6,330 bases of DNA from Actinomycetota bacterium (GCA_009704555.1 WLDY01000038.1:1-6330); one strand, 5' to 3'. Numbered from the stretch's first letter, positions 1 to 6,241 are shown. The notes: generated by a model from the sequence alone, not told the origin. Made by a program: numbers and translations.

Positions 1-135
1 CCAGTGATGGTGCCGCACATCTCGCTCAACTTCTCGCTTGGCGTAATTGTTAGCGCTTTGGCGGTCACTGCAGCGATCAGTCTTCGTAAGAATCCAAGCG
101 AGCCAGACCCTAGGAATTTCGTCGAGAAACCCTAA
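1..135 (+). CDS. C-terminal end of a membrane protein, probably TerC family (partial)
   Basis: An open frame enters from the left edge and stops at TAA 133-135, giving the last 44 residues of a protein. The visible part holds one hydrophobic segment (roughly residues 7-30, including FSLGVIVSALAVTAAISL) followed by a charged tail rich in Lys, Glu, Pro and Asp. The pattern SLGVIV-x3-LAVT-x3-SL after a short PHIS stretch resembles the last transmembrane helix of actinobacterial TerC-family integral membrane proteins, which are linked to tellurium resistance and metal-ion export. This family call rests on memory of that C-terminal pattern, since the diagnostic acidic helices lie outside the window. 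Another polytopic membrane protein is possible. The next gene starts only nine bases after this stop, so the two may share a transcript. Confidence 0.55.
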   Translation, partial: PVMVPHISLNFSLGVIVSALAVTAAISLRKNPSEPDPRNFVEKP

Positions 136-144
136 AATCACAGC

Positions 145-1794
145 GTGCGATTGAAGCTTGCTCTCTGGTTCACTCTCTCGGCTCTCTTGCTGAGCCTTCA
201 GGCGAATCCGCAGGCTGCGAACGCAGCAACCTTCTTCGATGTGAATGTGACTGACCATGCTCCGCTGTCAGGGATCCTTGGGAGCGGTACTTCGTACATC
301 GCCACGCAGTTGCGATTTGGTCCCGGGGGGAGTGGCGCACAGAGTCTTTGTAGCGGTCTCAGTGACCCAAAGTGTGCCCAGGAAGCCGAGATCTACGCGA
401 TGCTCCCGGTCTGCCAGAGTGTGAGCGAGATCAATTGCATCGAATCGCTTGCTGTCACCTCGGAGGGGACTCAAGGCGGAGTTGCGACATTTAAGAAGAC
501 GATCGGTGCATTGGCTTTTCCGGCACAACCAGAGATCGGCCTTCCTGCGGGAGCGAACATCTCACTCTGGAGTGTGCCGAGCCTTTCGAGCGCCGGGAAG
601 ATTGGCGACTTCGCTGTCACGGTCAGAGTAAAACTCTTCAAGAATGGATCCACTCTCAGAGCCGACAACTTCAGCGCGCGTGTCGAGCCCTACTCTCTCA
701 CGACAACTACCGAGAGCCCAGTTCGCACGCTAGAGAAACTAAACCCCTTGGGAGTTACAGGTATCTCTGGAGAGGGTGGCTCGAGGGATTGCATCTGGAT
801 CGATAGCGGTCAATGCGGTTCCGTGAAGGACTTTCCAAAGGATTCCCGGGTCAAGCTGACGATTCGAATCGGTAACTACCTCACATCTTGGTTGCATGGT
901 CGCTTCACAGATCCTGCGATCACTATCACAGCGATTGACGCGAAGAACAATCGCCTTGAGATGGAGGCAGCTCCGGTGAAAGTCCCTTCTGCCACCGCGC
1001 TAGTCAACGCGGATGAGGCGGAGGATTCGGTGAAGAATCGGTTCAAGGACCCTTCCGGTTATCTTCCGCCGGGGAATATCGGCATGTATATCGAGGCGAC
1101 CGACCCCTTCGCTATCAATAGTTTTCGAGATTTTGAGAAGTTCTTCTCGAAGAAGTCGAACAAACTTGTCGATACCTGGTCGATGCGATCGCTCTCTGCG
1201 CCATTGAGCTCTTGTGCCAATCGGGTGGCAAGTTCTCTCAATGCGCCACTTTCCACACTCATTGGGATCGTTGCGACGAATTCGGTCACCTACGAGAGCC
1301 AACCACCTGCATTCATCGATGGCGCGCTCAACTACCAGGTTGCTGGGCTCCGCTACCTTGCCGATGGCACCACTATCTTCCAGGGACGTTACGACCTATT
1401 GATGCGATCACAATTCGCTCGATGCCTCTATAACTACACCGATGCCCCGGTCCTTGCAGAGGTCTCGATAACCAAGGAGGAGGGAACCGAGGTTGTACAA
1501 ACCACCGTACTCAAGGAAAGTAACGGTTGGTTGGCACTCGGAGCCTATGGATTCACCTTCTCATCGCCCACATTGAAGGTGAAATTGACTCAGGAGAAAG
1601 TCGTCGCGTCAACTCCGACTCCTACACCTACTCCTACGCCCACGGCTTCAGCATCACCGGTAGCCGGTCCGATTGCGACGCCAACGCCTCTGGTTGTGCC
1701 GGTCAAGAGCTCCATCACATGCGTCAAAGGAAAGTTGACCAAGAAGGTCACGGGCGAGAAGCCAAAGTGTCCAAAGGGATTCAAGAAGAGATAA
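145..1794 (+). CDS. Secreted ten-cysteine protein of unknown function, paralogue A (549 aa)
   Basis: I do not recognise the function. The GTG start at 145 gives an N-terminus with Arg2 and Lys4, a hydrophobic core at about residues 5-18 and an ANA cleavage site at 25-27, a typical Sec signal peptide. No strong Shine-Dalgarno is visible before it; the gene begins nine bases after the upstream stop. The predicted mature protein has ten cysteines: 69/77, 90/98, 216/224, 357/427 and 526/542. The first three pairs are each spaced C-x7-C, which suggests disulphides outside the cytoplasm. Residues 490-516 are a Thr-Pro/Ala/Ser linker, followed by a basic tail with CVKGK and KCPKGFKKR that could contact the cell wall (inference). 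It is a clear homologue of the next gene, sharing DPKC, LP-x-C-x7-CIE, HGR, PVKVP and GFTFSSPTL. No catalytic motif or sortase LPxTG is seen, and no membrane anchor beyond the signal peptide. Confidence 0.9.
   Translation: MRLKLALWFTLSALLLSLQANPQAANAATFFDVNVTDHAPLSGILGSGTSYIATQLRFGPGGSGAQSLCSGLSDPKCAQEAEIYAMLPVCQSVSEINCIESLAVTSEGTQGGVATFKKTIGALAFPAQPEIGLPAGANISLWSVPSLSSAGKIGDFAVTVRVKLFKNGSTLRADNFSARVEPYSLTTTTESPVRTLEKLNPLGVTGISGEGGSRDCIWIDSGQCGSVKDFPKDSRVKLTIRIGNYLTSWLHGRFTDPAITITAIDAKNNRLEMEAAPVKVPSATALVNADEAEDSVKNRFKDPSGYLPPGNIGMYIEATDPFAINSFRDFEKFFSKKSNKLVDTWSMRSLSAPLSSCANRVASSLNAPLSTLIGIVATNSVTYESQPPAFIDGALNYQVAGLRYLADGTTIFQGRYDLLMRSQFARCLYNYTDAPVLAEVSITKEEGTEVVQTTVLKESNGWLALGAYGFTFSSPTLKVKLTQEKVVASTPTPTPTPTPTASASPVAGPIATPTPLVVPVKSSITCVKGKLTKKVTGEKPKCPKGFKKR
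1612..1644 (+). repeat. Thr-Pro coding microrepeat (linker)
   Basis: Alternating ACN-CCN codons encode five to six Thr-Pro units (residues 490-500 of paralogue A), followed by Ala/Ser/Pro-rich sequence. The codons vary at the third position, so this is a protein-level repeat rather than a perfect DNA microsatellite. It forms an extended linker before the basic two-cysteine tail. Paralogue B has only a short Lys/Val/Thr spacer at the same place. Confidence 0.8.
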
Positions 1795-1806
1795 GTGGAG
1801 AGCACT

Positions 1807-1814
1807 AAGAGGAG
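1807..1814 (+). promoter_or_regulatory. Ribosome binding site of paralogue B
   Basis: AAGAGGAG lies just upstream of two consecutive ATG codons at 1818 and 1821. The GGAG core (1811-1814) is three bases from the first ATG and six from the second. The usual spacing therefore favours the second ATG as the true start, which would make the protein 545 residues. Confidence 0.7.
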
Positions 1815-1817
1815 CAA

Positions 1818-3458
1818 ATGATGGCGTTCAAATTGAAGTCGATTGTTACATTTCTACTCCTCTCGTTGGTGCTTGCTCCAATAGCCAGTGCCACAGGATC
1901 GCCTGATGAGCGATGGCTCTGGGATGCGAGTCAGAAGGATTCCTTCGGCATCATCTTCCAAGAGAGTTCCGAATTGATCGCACAACCACTCACACTCAAT
2001 GGAGAGGATGCTGGCGCGAGTGGCGGGACGGGGTTTCACAAGTGCCTCAGCGTGCTCGATCCTAAGTGTAAGGATGTCATCAAGTACATCTACTTCTTCT
2101 ATCTTCCCCAGTGTGAGAGCGCATCATCTGTGAACTGCATCGAAGGTTTTTGGGCGGTGGACAAGTCTGGTAAACGAATCGAAGGTGTGCGCTACGGACA
2201 AGTCCCAACCACGCCGGCTATCCCTTATACGAATGCTGGTGCTCCGACACTTCCGACAGGTTCAGTGCCTCAGCTCTACCGATTGCCTGGTCTCAATCAT
2301 GGTGGCGGATCTGATCTCTATTCGATCAATGCGCAAGTCAAAGGTGGCGATCGTGGGAAAGATGGTTCAGGTGTCTGGCAATTCGGTCGTGACGGGAACT
2401 TCGAGGCAGGTATCTATCCCGTCACCATCAAAGAGGGCGCATATGGAGATACTGGCCTCTTCAACAATACTCTCGACAATCGCTTCTGTGCTCATGCTGG
2501 CGACGGGAAGTGTTCGATGCGTGAGACCTTTCCCAGCGATGTCAGGTTCGGTTTGAAGGTTCGATTGGGTTGGCGCGCAAACGGGTGGATCCATGGTCGC
2601 ATCAACGAACCTACTGCCACTTTCGAAGCCACCGCCTCTGGATCGAACCCAGTCTCGGTGGTCTCAGTCGAAGCAAGACCTGTGAAAGTACCGACTTTCT
2701 CTGTCACCATGCCGAAAGCAGAGCTTCCTGCAGAGCTACGAAAGCTCTACCTTGAAGGCGGATCGAAGGATGATCCACGAATCTGGGGACGTGGTGGCAT
2801 AGGTACCACTCTGGGCAGGAGTTTGAGCGGTGAAATGATCAACTCGGTCACATATGAGCCCAATGTTGCAAATGGAATTGACGAGTTGGCGATCTGGCTG
2901 GCTTTGGGTAAGGACAAGGCAGTGGCAGCTCCCGCGTATTGGAGTTTCAAACTTCGATCCGCATGGGATCAATGCACCACTTCCAATTCAAAACTCTCTG
3001 CAGTCCTTGGAACCAATGCGACGACTTACCTAGATGGACCACCAGTCTTCAACGCTGAGAGTCAGACACTTGACTATCGAGTCTCTGCGCCACACCTGAT
3101 GCCTGACGGCAGCAAGACTGTCGGCACCTACGATCTTGTGATCGATTCGAATGTCGCTCGCTGCTTCTACGGCTTCTCGAACGCCCCAGTGAGTGCTTCG
3201 ATCTCGGTCGTTGGTGAGAATGGAGAGAACCGCGTCGCTGCGACCACGGTTCGTGAACGAGATGGATGGATCTACCTCTCAGCATCCGGCTTTACCTTCT
3301 CATCGCCGACGCTACGAGTGAAGTTGACTCAGGAAGTTGTGGCCGAGACGAAGCCAGTAGTCGCTACAAAGAAGACGATCTCTTGCGTGAAGGGCAAGAA
3401 GGTGAAGAAGGTGACAGGTGAGAGTCCGAAGTGTCCGAAGGGCTTCAAGCAACGCTAA
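1818..3458 (+). CDS. Secreted ten-cysteine protein of unknown function, paralogue B (546 aa)
   Basis: This is a tandem paralogue of the preceding gene, 23 bases downstream and almost certainly co-transcribed. Function is not recognised. The N-terminus has Lys5 and Lys7, a hydrophobic core at about 8-23 and an ASA cleavage site at 23-25, a Sec signal peptide. Ten cysteines fall at 76/84, 99/107, 224/232, 386/449 and 523/539, matching those of paralogue A in order and, for four of the five pairs, in exact spacing. Shared blocks include DPKC, LP-x-C-x7-CIEG, W-IHGR-x2-EP, ARPVKVP, TYDL-x6-ARCFY and GFTFSSPTLRVKLTQE. The C-terminus again carries a basic tail (SCVKGK to CPKGFKQR), but the Thr-Pro linker is reduced to about ten residues. 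The region between the second and third cysteine pairs is Gly-rich and diverges most. A structural surface role, binding or adhesion is possible, but no catalytic signature is visible. The second ATG at 1821 may be the real start. Confidence 0.92.
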   Translation: MMAFKLKSIVTFLLLSLVLAPIASATGSPDERWLWDASQKDSFGIIFQESSELIAQPLTLNGEDAGASGGTGFHKCLSVLDPKCKDVIKYIYFFYLPQCESASSVNCIEGFWAVDKSGKRIEGVRYGQVPTTPAIPYTNAGAPTLPTGSVPQLYRLPGLNHGGGSDLYSINAQVKGGDRGKDGSGVWQFGRDGNFEAGIYPVTIKEGAYGDTGLFNNTLDNRFCAHAGDGKCSMRETFPSDVRFGLKVRLGWRANGWIHGRINEPTATFEATASGSNPVSVVSVEARPVKVPTFSVTMPKAELPAELRKLYLEGGSKDDPRIWGRGGIGTTLGRSLSGEMINSVTYEPNVANGIDELAIWLALGKDKAVAAPAYWSFKLRSAWDQCTTSNSKLSAVLGTNATTYLDGPPVFNAESQTLDYRVSAPHLMPDGSKTVGTYDLVIDSNVARCFYGFSNAPVSASISVVGENGENRVAATTVRERDGWIYLSASGFTFSSPTLRVKLTQEVVAETKPVVATKKTISCVKGKKVKKVTGESPKCPKGFKQR

Positions 3459-3474
3459 GAGAGTCTGACAAAAC

Positions 3475-3507
3475 AAAAAGACCGGGGCTCGACTCCCCGG
3501 TCTTTTT
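3475..3507. terminator. Bidirectional intrinsic terminator
   Basis: A perfect 13-bp inverted repeat (AAAAAGACCGGGG at 3475-3487 pairs with CCCCGGTCTTTTT at 3495-3507) encloses a 7-base loop. The GC core is followed by a T run on the plus strand, and the A run on the left gives a T run on the minus strand. It starts 16 bases after the stop of the plus-strand secreted-protein gene and lies 67 bases beyond the stop of the minus-strand wbl gene, so it can end both convergent transcripts. Confidence 0.93.
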
Positions 3508-3573
3508 AGTTTCTTGCTATTCCGTTATAAGGAAGGGGGTTCGCAACCGATTCCCTAGGAGGAGAGAAGGAGA

Positions 3574-3876
3574 TTACGAAACGGAATACATCCCACGCCG
3601 TGTTGAGCGGGAGATGATTTCGAGGCGTTCCTCTTCGGAGAGGCCGCCCCAGATCCCGTAGGGCTCTTGGACTGCGAGCGCGTGCGCCCGGCACTCCGCG
3701 ATCACTGGGCAGGCATTGCAGACCGCCTTGGCCGCCATCTCGCGGGCCTTGCGGCGAGGACCCCGTTCGTTCTCAGGGTGGAAGAACATCTCGGTCGGGA
3801 GGGATCGGCAGGCTCCTTGCTGCTGCCACTCCCATGAAGCTGCGACAGGCTTGGGAAGTCGTGATACCTCGGTCAT
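3574..3876 (-). CDS. WhiB-family [4Fe-4S] regulator, WhiD/WhiB3-like (100 aa)
   Basis: This is a WhiB-like (Wbl) protein, a small actinobacterial regulator that holds a redox- and nitric-oxide-sensitive [4Fe-4S] cluster and typically works with the principal sigma factor. The four cluster ligands are Cys23, Cys53, Cys56 and Cys62, in the standard C-x29-C-x2-C-x5-C layout. The family turn motif GIWGG lies at residues 74-78, followed by LSEEER and a short basic stretch (STRRG). The segments SRLP, W-x-WQ-x2-GACR, FFHP-x-x-ERG, CPV-x3-CRAHAL and VQEPYG place it with Streptomyces WhiD and Mycobacterium WhiB3 rather than WhiB1, WhiB2 or WhiB4 (family knowledge from memory). Length is normal and the protein looks intact. 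The ATG at 3876 leaves the known N-terminal motif complete; the nearest purine-rich RBS (AAGGAA) is rather distant. It is divergent from the MerR-type gene and convergent with the secreted-protein unit. Confidence 0.95.
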   Translation of the reverse strand: MTEVSRLPKPVAASWEWQQQGACRSLPTEMFFHPENERGPRRKAREMAAKAVCNACPVIAECRAHALAVQEPYGIWGGLSEEERLEIISRSTRRGMYSVS

Positions 3877-3922
3877 GCTGAGCTCGTTTCCTTATAGGGG
3901 TTTCCGGCTTTGCGTAAGGCGG

Positions 3923-3951
3923 ACTTTACAATCGTTGCATAGGTTGTTCAA
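3923..3951 (-). promoter_or_regulatory. Candidate sigma-70-type promoter of the wbl gene
   Basis: Read on the minus strand, TTGAAC (3951-3946) is followed after exactly 17 bases by TAAAGT (3928-3923). Each hexamer matches four of six consensus positions (TTGACA, TATAAT). Transcription would begin near 3916, giving a leader of about 40 bases before the ATG at 3876. This is a pattern match only. Confidence 0.45.
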
Positions 3952-3993
3952 GCCCCTTGGCACGCGTGGTGGATGTGACTTTCCTGAGTCTTT

Positions 3994-4017
3994 CCCCCAA
4001 GGCACCCTTGCTGGGGG
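3994..4017 (+). other. GC-rich hairpin in the upstream region of the MerR-type gene
   Basis: CCCCCAAGG (3994-4002) can pair with CCTT (4006-4009) and GGGGG (4013-4017), leaving a 3-base loop and a 3-base bulge. Upstream, CCTTGG (3955-3960) is complementary to CCAAGG (3997-4002), so an alternative pairing would break the hairpin. The hairpin lacks a proper T run (TCTCTTTC follows), so it is not a clear terminator. Whether it is transcribed depends on the unknown start site. The rest of the 193-base divergent region shows no further strong structure. Confidence 0.35.
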
Positions 4018-4069
4018 TCTCTTTCAAGTGGCAGTGATGGGGGTCATAGCCCACTCTTGCCCCGTGACC

Positions 4070-5011
4070 ATGCCCTCGGATCGAACCGCGACCAAGGACG
4101 AATCCTTGACCGTGGCAGCCGTCGCTCGGCGACTCGGCGTCGCACCCGCAACGCTTCGGACCTGGGATCGTCGATACGGCCTCGGACCCTCCGGACACAC
4201 ACAAGGTGAGCATCGTCGTTACAACTCGATGGATCTCGCACGACTTACCTTGATGCGCAAACTTGTCATCGCTGGCATGTCGCCATCGCAGGCAGCAGAC
4301 CAAGCTCTCAAGCTCGAAGACGAGAACATCAGTAAGGCGAACTTCGTAGAACTCTTGCCGCAAGAGTTCGAAGTCCGCGAGGAACTCGTCGACTCCTTGA
4401 TGCGTGCAGCGCAGGCCATGGATCGCACCTTCGTCTTCGAACTTCTCGAATCTGAGATTCGTAACAACGGTGTCATCAAGGCATGGAGTGAAGTGATCGT
4501 TCCATGTCTGATGTTGATCGGTGACGAATGGGCGGTGACCGGTTCTGGCATCGAAGTCGAGCACATGTTCTCGGAGATCATCAAGAACATCCTGCAGACC
4601 AACCTCAAGCCAACGAAGGATCCGCGAAACTCTCGCCCTGTCCTCTTGGCATGTATCGGCGAGGAGACCCACTCGCTCGCGCTCTTCGCATTGCAGGTCG
4701 CACTATCGGAGATGAATGTCGAGGCACATTTCCTCGGCGCTCGCACTCCGCTGGAAGCGATCGTGGCGACAGTGAAGAGGAGTGCACCACCAGCGATCTT
4801 CCTCTGGGCGCAGTTGGAGCGACATGGCGATGTCACATTGCTCGCAGATATCCCATCGATACGCCCTACGCCTCGGATCGTCCTCGGCGGACCAGGATGG
4901 TTCAGAGACGGTGTCGCTATTCCTTCATCGACGCCATCGAAGTTGAAGGTGGTCCATGTCGAAGATCTCCCGAAAGCAGTCTCGGAGATCATGTACGCCA
5001 TCGGTGACTAG
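4070..5011 (+). CDS. MerR-type regulator with cobalamin-binding-like domain (CarH/LitR-like architecture)
   Basis: This is a DNA-binding regulator of about 313 residues. Numbered from ATG 4070, residues 13-60 form a MerR-type winged helix (LTVAAVARRLGV, LRTWDRRYGLGPS, HRRY). Residues about 105-180 resemble the helical cap of B12-binding proteins, with Trp154 followed after nine residues by Glu164-His165, the W-x9-EH motif of CarH-type photoreceptors. Residues about 190-310 resemble a Rossmann-like B12-binding domain with E199-x-H201-x2-A204 where the family usually has a Gly, plus LGARTPLEA and GGPGW. His201 is the candidate lower cobalt ligand. In CarH/LitR proteins adenosylcobalamin makes the regulator light-responsive; whether this protein binds cobalamin is inference. 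The frame stays open to 3716, but that part is low-complexity antisense to the wbl gene. Start alternatives are ATG 4037 (324 aa) and GTG 4064; none has a good RBS. It lies 81 bases before guaB. Confidence 0.85.
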   Translation: MPSDRTATKDESLTVAAVARRLGVAPATLRTWDRRYGLGPSGHTQGEHRRYNSMDLARLTLMRKLVIAGMSPSQAADQALKLEDENISKANFVELLPQEFEVREELVDSLMRAAQAMDRTFVFELLESEIRNNGVIKAWSEVIVPCLMLIGDEWAVTGSGIEVEHMFSEIIKNILQTNLKPTKDPRNSRPVLLACIGEETHSLALFALQVALSEMNVEAHFLGARTPLEAIVATVKRSAPPAIFLWAQLERHGDVTLLADIPSIRPTPRIVLGGPGWFRDGVAIPSSTPSKLKVVHVEDLPKAVSEIMYAIGD

Positions 5012-5057
5012 TCGTTCACTCCGCTATTCGTAGCCAAGTCCGAAGAATTTCCTTTTT

Positions 5058-5086
5058 TTCTCACTCCTGCATCGAAGCCTTAGGAT
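5058..5086 (+). promoter_or_regulatory. Candidate guaB promoter giving a leaderless or near-leaderless mRNA
   Basis: TAGGAT (5081-5086) fits the actinobacterial -10 pattern TAnnnT, and TTCTCA (5058-5063), 17 bases upstream, matches TTGACA at four of six positions. Only six bases separate the -10 element from the ATG at 5093, so transcription could begin at or next to the start codon. The same bases contain AGGA (5082-5085), seven bases from the ATG, which could instead be a Shine-Dalgarno on a read-through transcript from the MerR-type gene. The rest of the 81-base gap holds only a T7 run (5053-5059). Confidence 0.45.
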
Positions 5087-5092
5087 GAGGCC

Positions 5093-6220
5093 ATGTCCGA
5101 GGCCAATGAGAAAGTCTTGATGCTGGGCCTCACCTACGACGATGTCCTCCTCCTTCCCGACGCCTCTGATGTGGTCCCGAGCGAGGTCGAAACCAAGACC
5201 CAACTGACCCGACGGATCACCCTCGATGTCCCGCTCGTCTCCTCAGCGATGGATACCGTCACCGAATCCGAGATGGCAATCGCCATGGCCAAGGCAGGCG
5301 GCATCGGGATCATCCATCGAAATCTCTCAGTGGAAGAACAAGTCACTCACGCCAAACTCGTCAAGGGTGCAGGGCTTCTCGTGGGAGCAGCCGTCGGAGT
5401 CGGTGATGATGGCTTTGCGAGAGCGCAGGCGCTGATCGATGCTGGGATCGATGTCGTCGTCGTCGATACCGCACACGGACACCATCGCGCCGTCCTTGAT
5501 GCGATCGAGCGGATCAAGAACAAGTACTCGGATCAAGAAGTGATCGGCGGCAATGTCGCGACCCGCGCAGGTGCACAAGCCTTGATCAATGCTGGTGCCG
5601 ATGCGGTCAAAGTCGGTGTCGGACCTGGATCGATCTGCACGACGCGAGTCGTCGCAGGAGTCGGTGTGCCACAAGTGACCGCGATCATGGAAGCCGCGAA
5701 GGCTTGTAAGAAGTCTGATGTCCCGTTGATCGCAGATGGTGGATTGCAGTACTCCGGTGACATCGCGAAGGCGATCGTCTCTGGTGCTGATTCAGTGATG
5801 CTCGGCTCACTCCTTGCTGGATGCGATGAGTCACCCGGTGAGTTGATCGAGATCGATGGCAGGAAGTACAAGTCCTATCGCGGCATGGGATCTCTCGGTG
5901 CGATGCAGAGTCGTGGTGAGAAGAAGAGCTATTCGAAGGATCGTTACATGCAAGACGATGTCTTGGCAGAGGACAAGTTGGTTCCGGAAGGGATCGAAGG
6001 AAAGGTCGCCTATCGCGGAAGCGTCGCAACGGTCGTCCATCAACTCGTCGGTGGACTTCGTAGCGGTATGGGATATGCCGGCGCTGCGACGATCGATGAT
6101 TTGAAGCGAAACGGGCGCCTGGTGCAGATCACCTTCGCGGGGCTTCAAGAGAGCCATCCTCATGATGTCTTGCATGTGGCAGAGGCGCCGAACTACACCC
6201 GCGCCAATAAGGGCAAGTAA
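5093..6220 (+). CDS. guaB: IMP dehydrogenase lacking the CBS (Bateman) module
   Basis: The enzyme oxidises IMP to XMP with NAD+, the committed step of guanine nucleotide synthesis, in the cytoplasm. The catalytic barrel is complete: LTYDDVLLLP (13-22), SSAMDTVTE (50-58), VVDTAHGH (123-130), GGNVAT (152-157), the catalytic loop GPGSICTTR (177-185) with nucleophile Cys182, the IMP-binding ADGG (214-217), YRGMGS (262-267), the flap Arg284-Tyr285 and EGIEG (299-303), and the C-terminal SHPHDV and APNY. Typical bacterial GuaB has about 490-500 residues with two CBS motifs of about 120 residues inserted after the first strands. Here IIHRNLSVEEQ (73-83) is joined by about ten residues to GLLVGAAVGVG (94-104), so both CBS motifs are missing without any frameshift. 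The CBS module normally carries adenine and guanine nucleotide or ppGpp control, so this enzyme is probably not controlled that way. ATG 5093 follows AGGATGAGG. Confidence 0.96.
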   Translation: MSEANEKVLMLGLTYDDVLLLPDASDVVPSEVETKTQLTRRITLDVPLVSSAMDTVTESEMAIAMAKAGGIGIIHRNLSVEEQVTHAKLVKGAGLLVGAAVGVGDDGFARAQALIDAGIDVVVVDTAHGHHRAVLDAIERIKNKYSDQEVIGGNVATRAGAQALINAGADAVKVGVGPGSICTTRVVAGVGVPQVTAIMEAAKACKKSDVPLIADGGLQYSGDIAKAIVSGADSVMLGSLLAGCDESPGELIEIDGRKYKSYRGMGSLGAMQSRGEKKSYSKDRYMQDDVLAEDKLVPEGIEGKVAYRGSVATVVHQLVGGLRSGMGYAGAATIDDLKRNGRLVQITFAGLQESHPHDVLHVAEAPNYTRANKGK

Positions 6221-6232
6221 GGGCAGATAGGC

Positions 6233-6236
6233 GGAG
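6233..6236 (+). promoter_or_regulatory. Ribosome binding site of the guaB3-like gene
   Basis: GGAG lies five bases before the ATG at 6242, in the 21-base gap after the guaB stop. No promoter-like sequence or terminator fits in this gap, which supports co-transcription with guaB. Confidence 0.6.
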
Positions 6237-6241
6237 CATCC

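Noticed and set aside
1590..1817. Minus-strand frame with a Val-Gly repeat
   Set aside because: The repeat is the complement of the Thr-Pro codons of paralogue A, so it is not an independent gene.
3555..3573. Purine-rich AGGAGG-like stretch resembling a strong Shine-Dalgarno
   Set aside because: No start codon lies at a suitable distance on the plus strand, and it is downstream of the wbl stop on the other strand.
3716..4069. In-frame upstream extension of the MerR-type gene to ATG 3716
   Set aside because: It would overlap the wbl coding region in antisense. The extension has no domain features, is rich in Arg and Cys like a shadow translation, and known MerR proteins begin close to the helix-turn-helix.
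3926..4672. Second long minus-strand open frame (248 codons) overlapping the MerR-type gene
   Set aside because: No motif or convincing RBS, and it covers both the divergent control region and a well-supported gene on the other strand.
4219..5001. Long minus-strand open frame (260 codons) antisense to the MerR-type gene
   Set aside because: Its translation is Ser/Arg-rich with no recognisable motif. The plus-strand frame encodes a clear conserved protein, so this is a codon-bias shadow.
5012..5060. Possible terminator after the MerR-type gene because of a T7 run at 5053-5059
   Set aside because: Only a four-base imperfect stem can be drawn before the T run, too weak for an intrinsic terminator.
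5093..6220. guaB as a truncated pseudogene because of its short length
   Set aside because: The missing part is exactly the internal CBS module; start, stop, frame and every catalytic motif are intact, so it is a compact enzyme rather than a broken gene.
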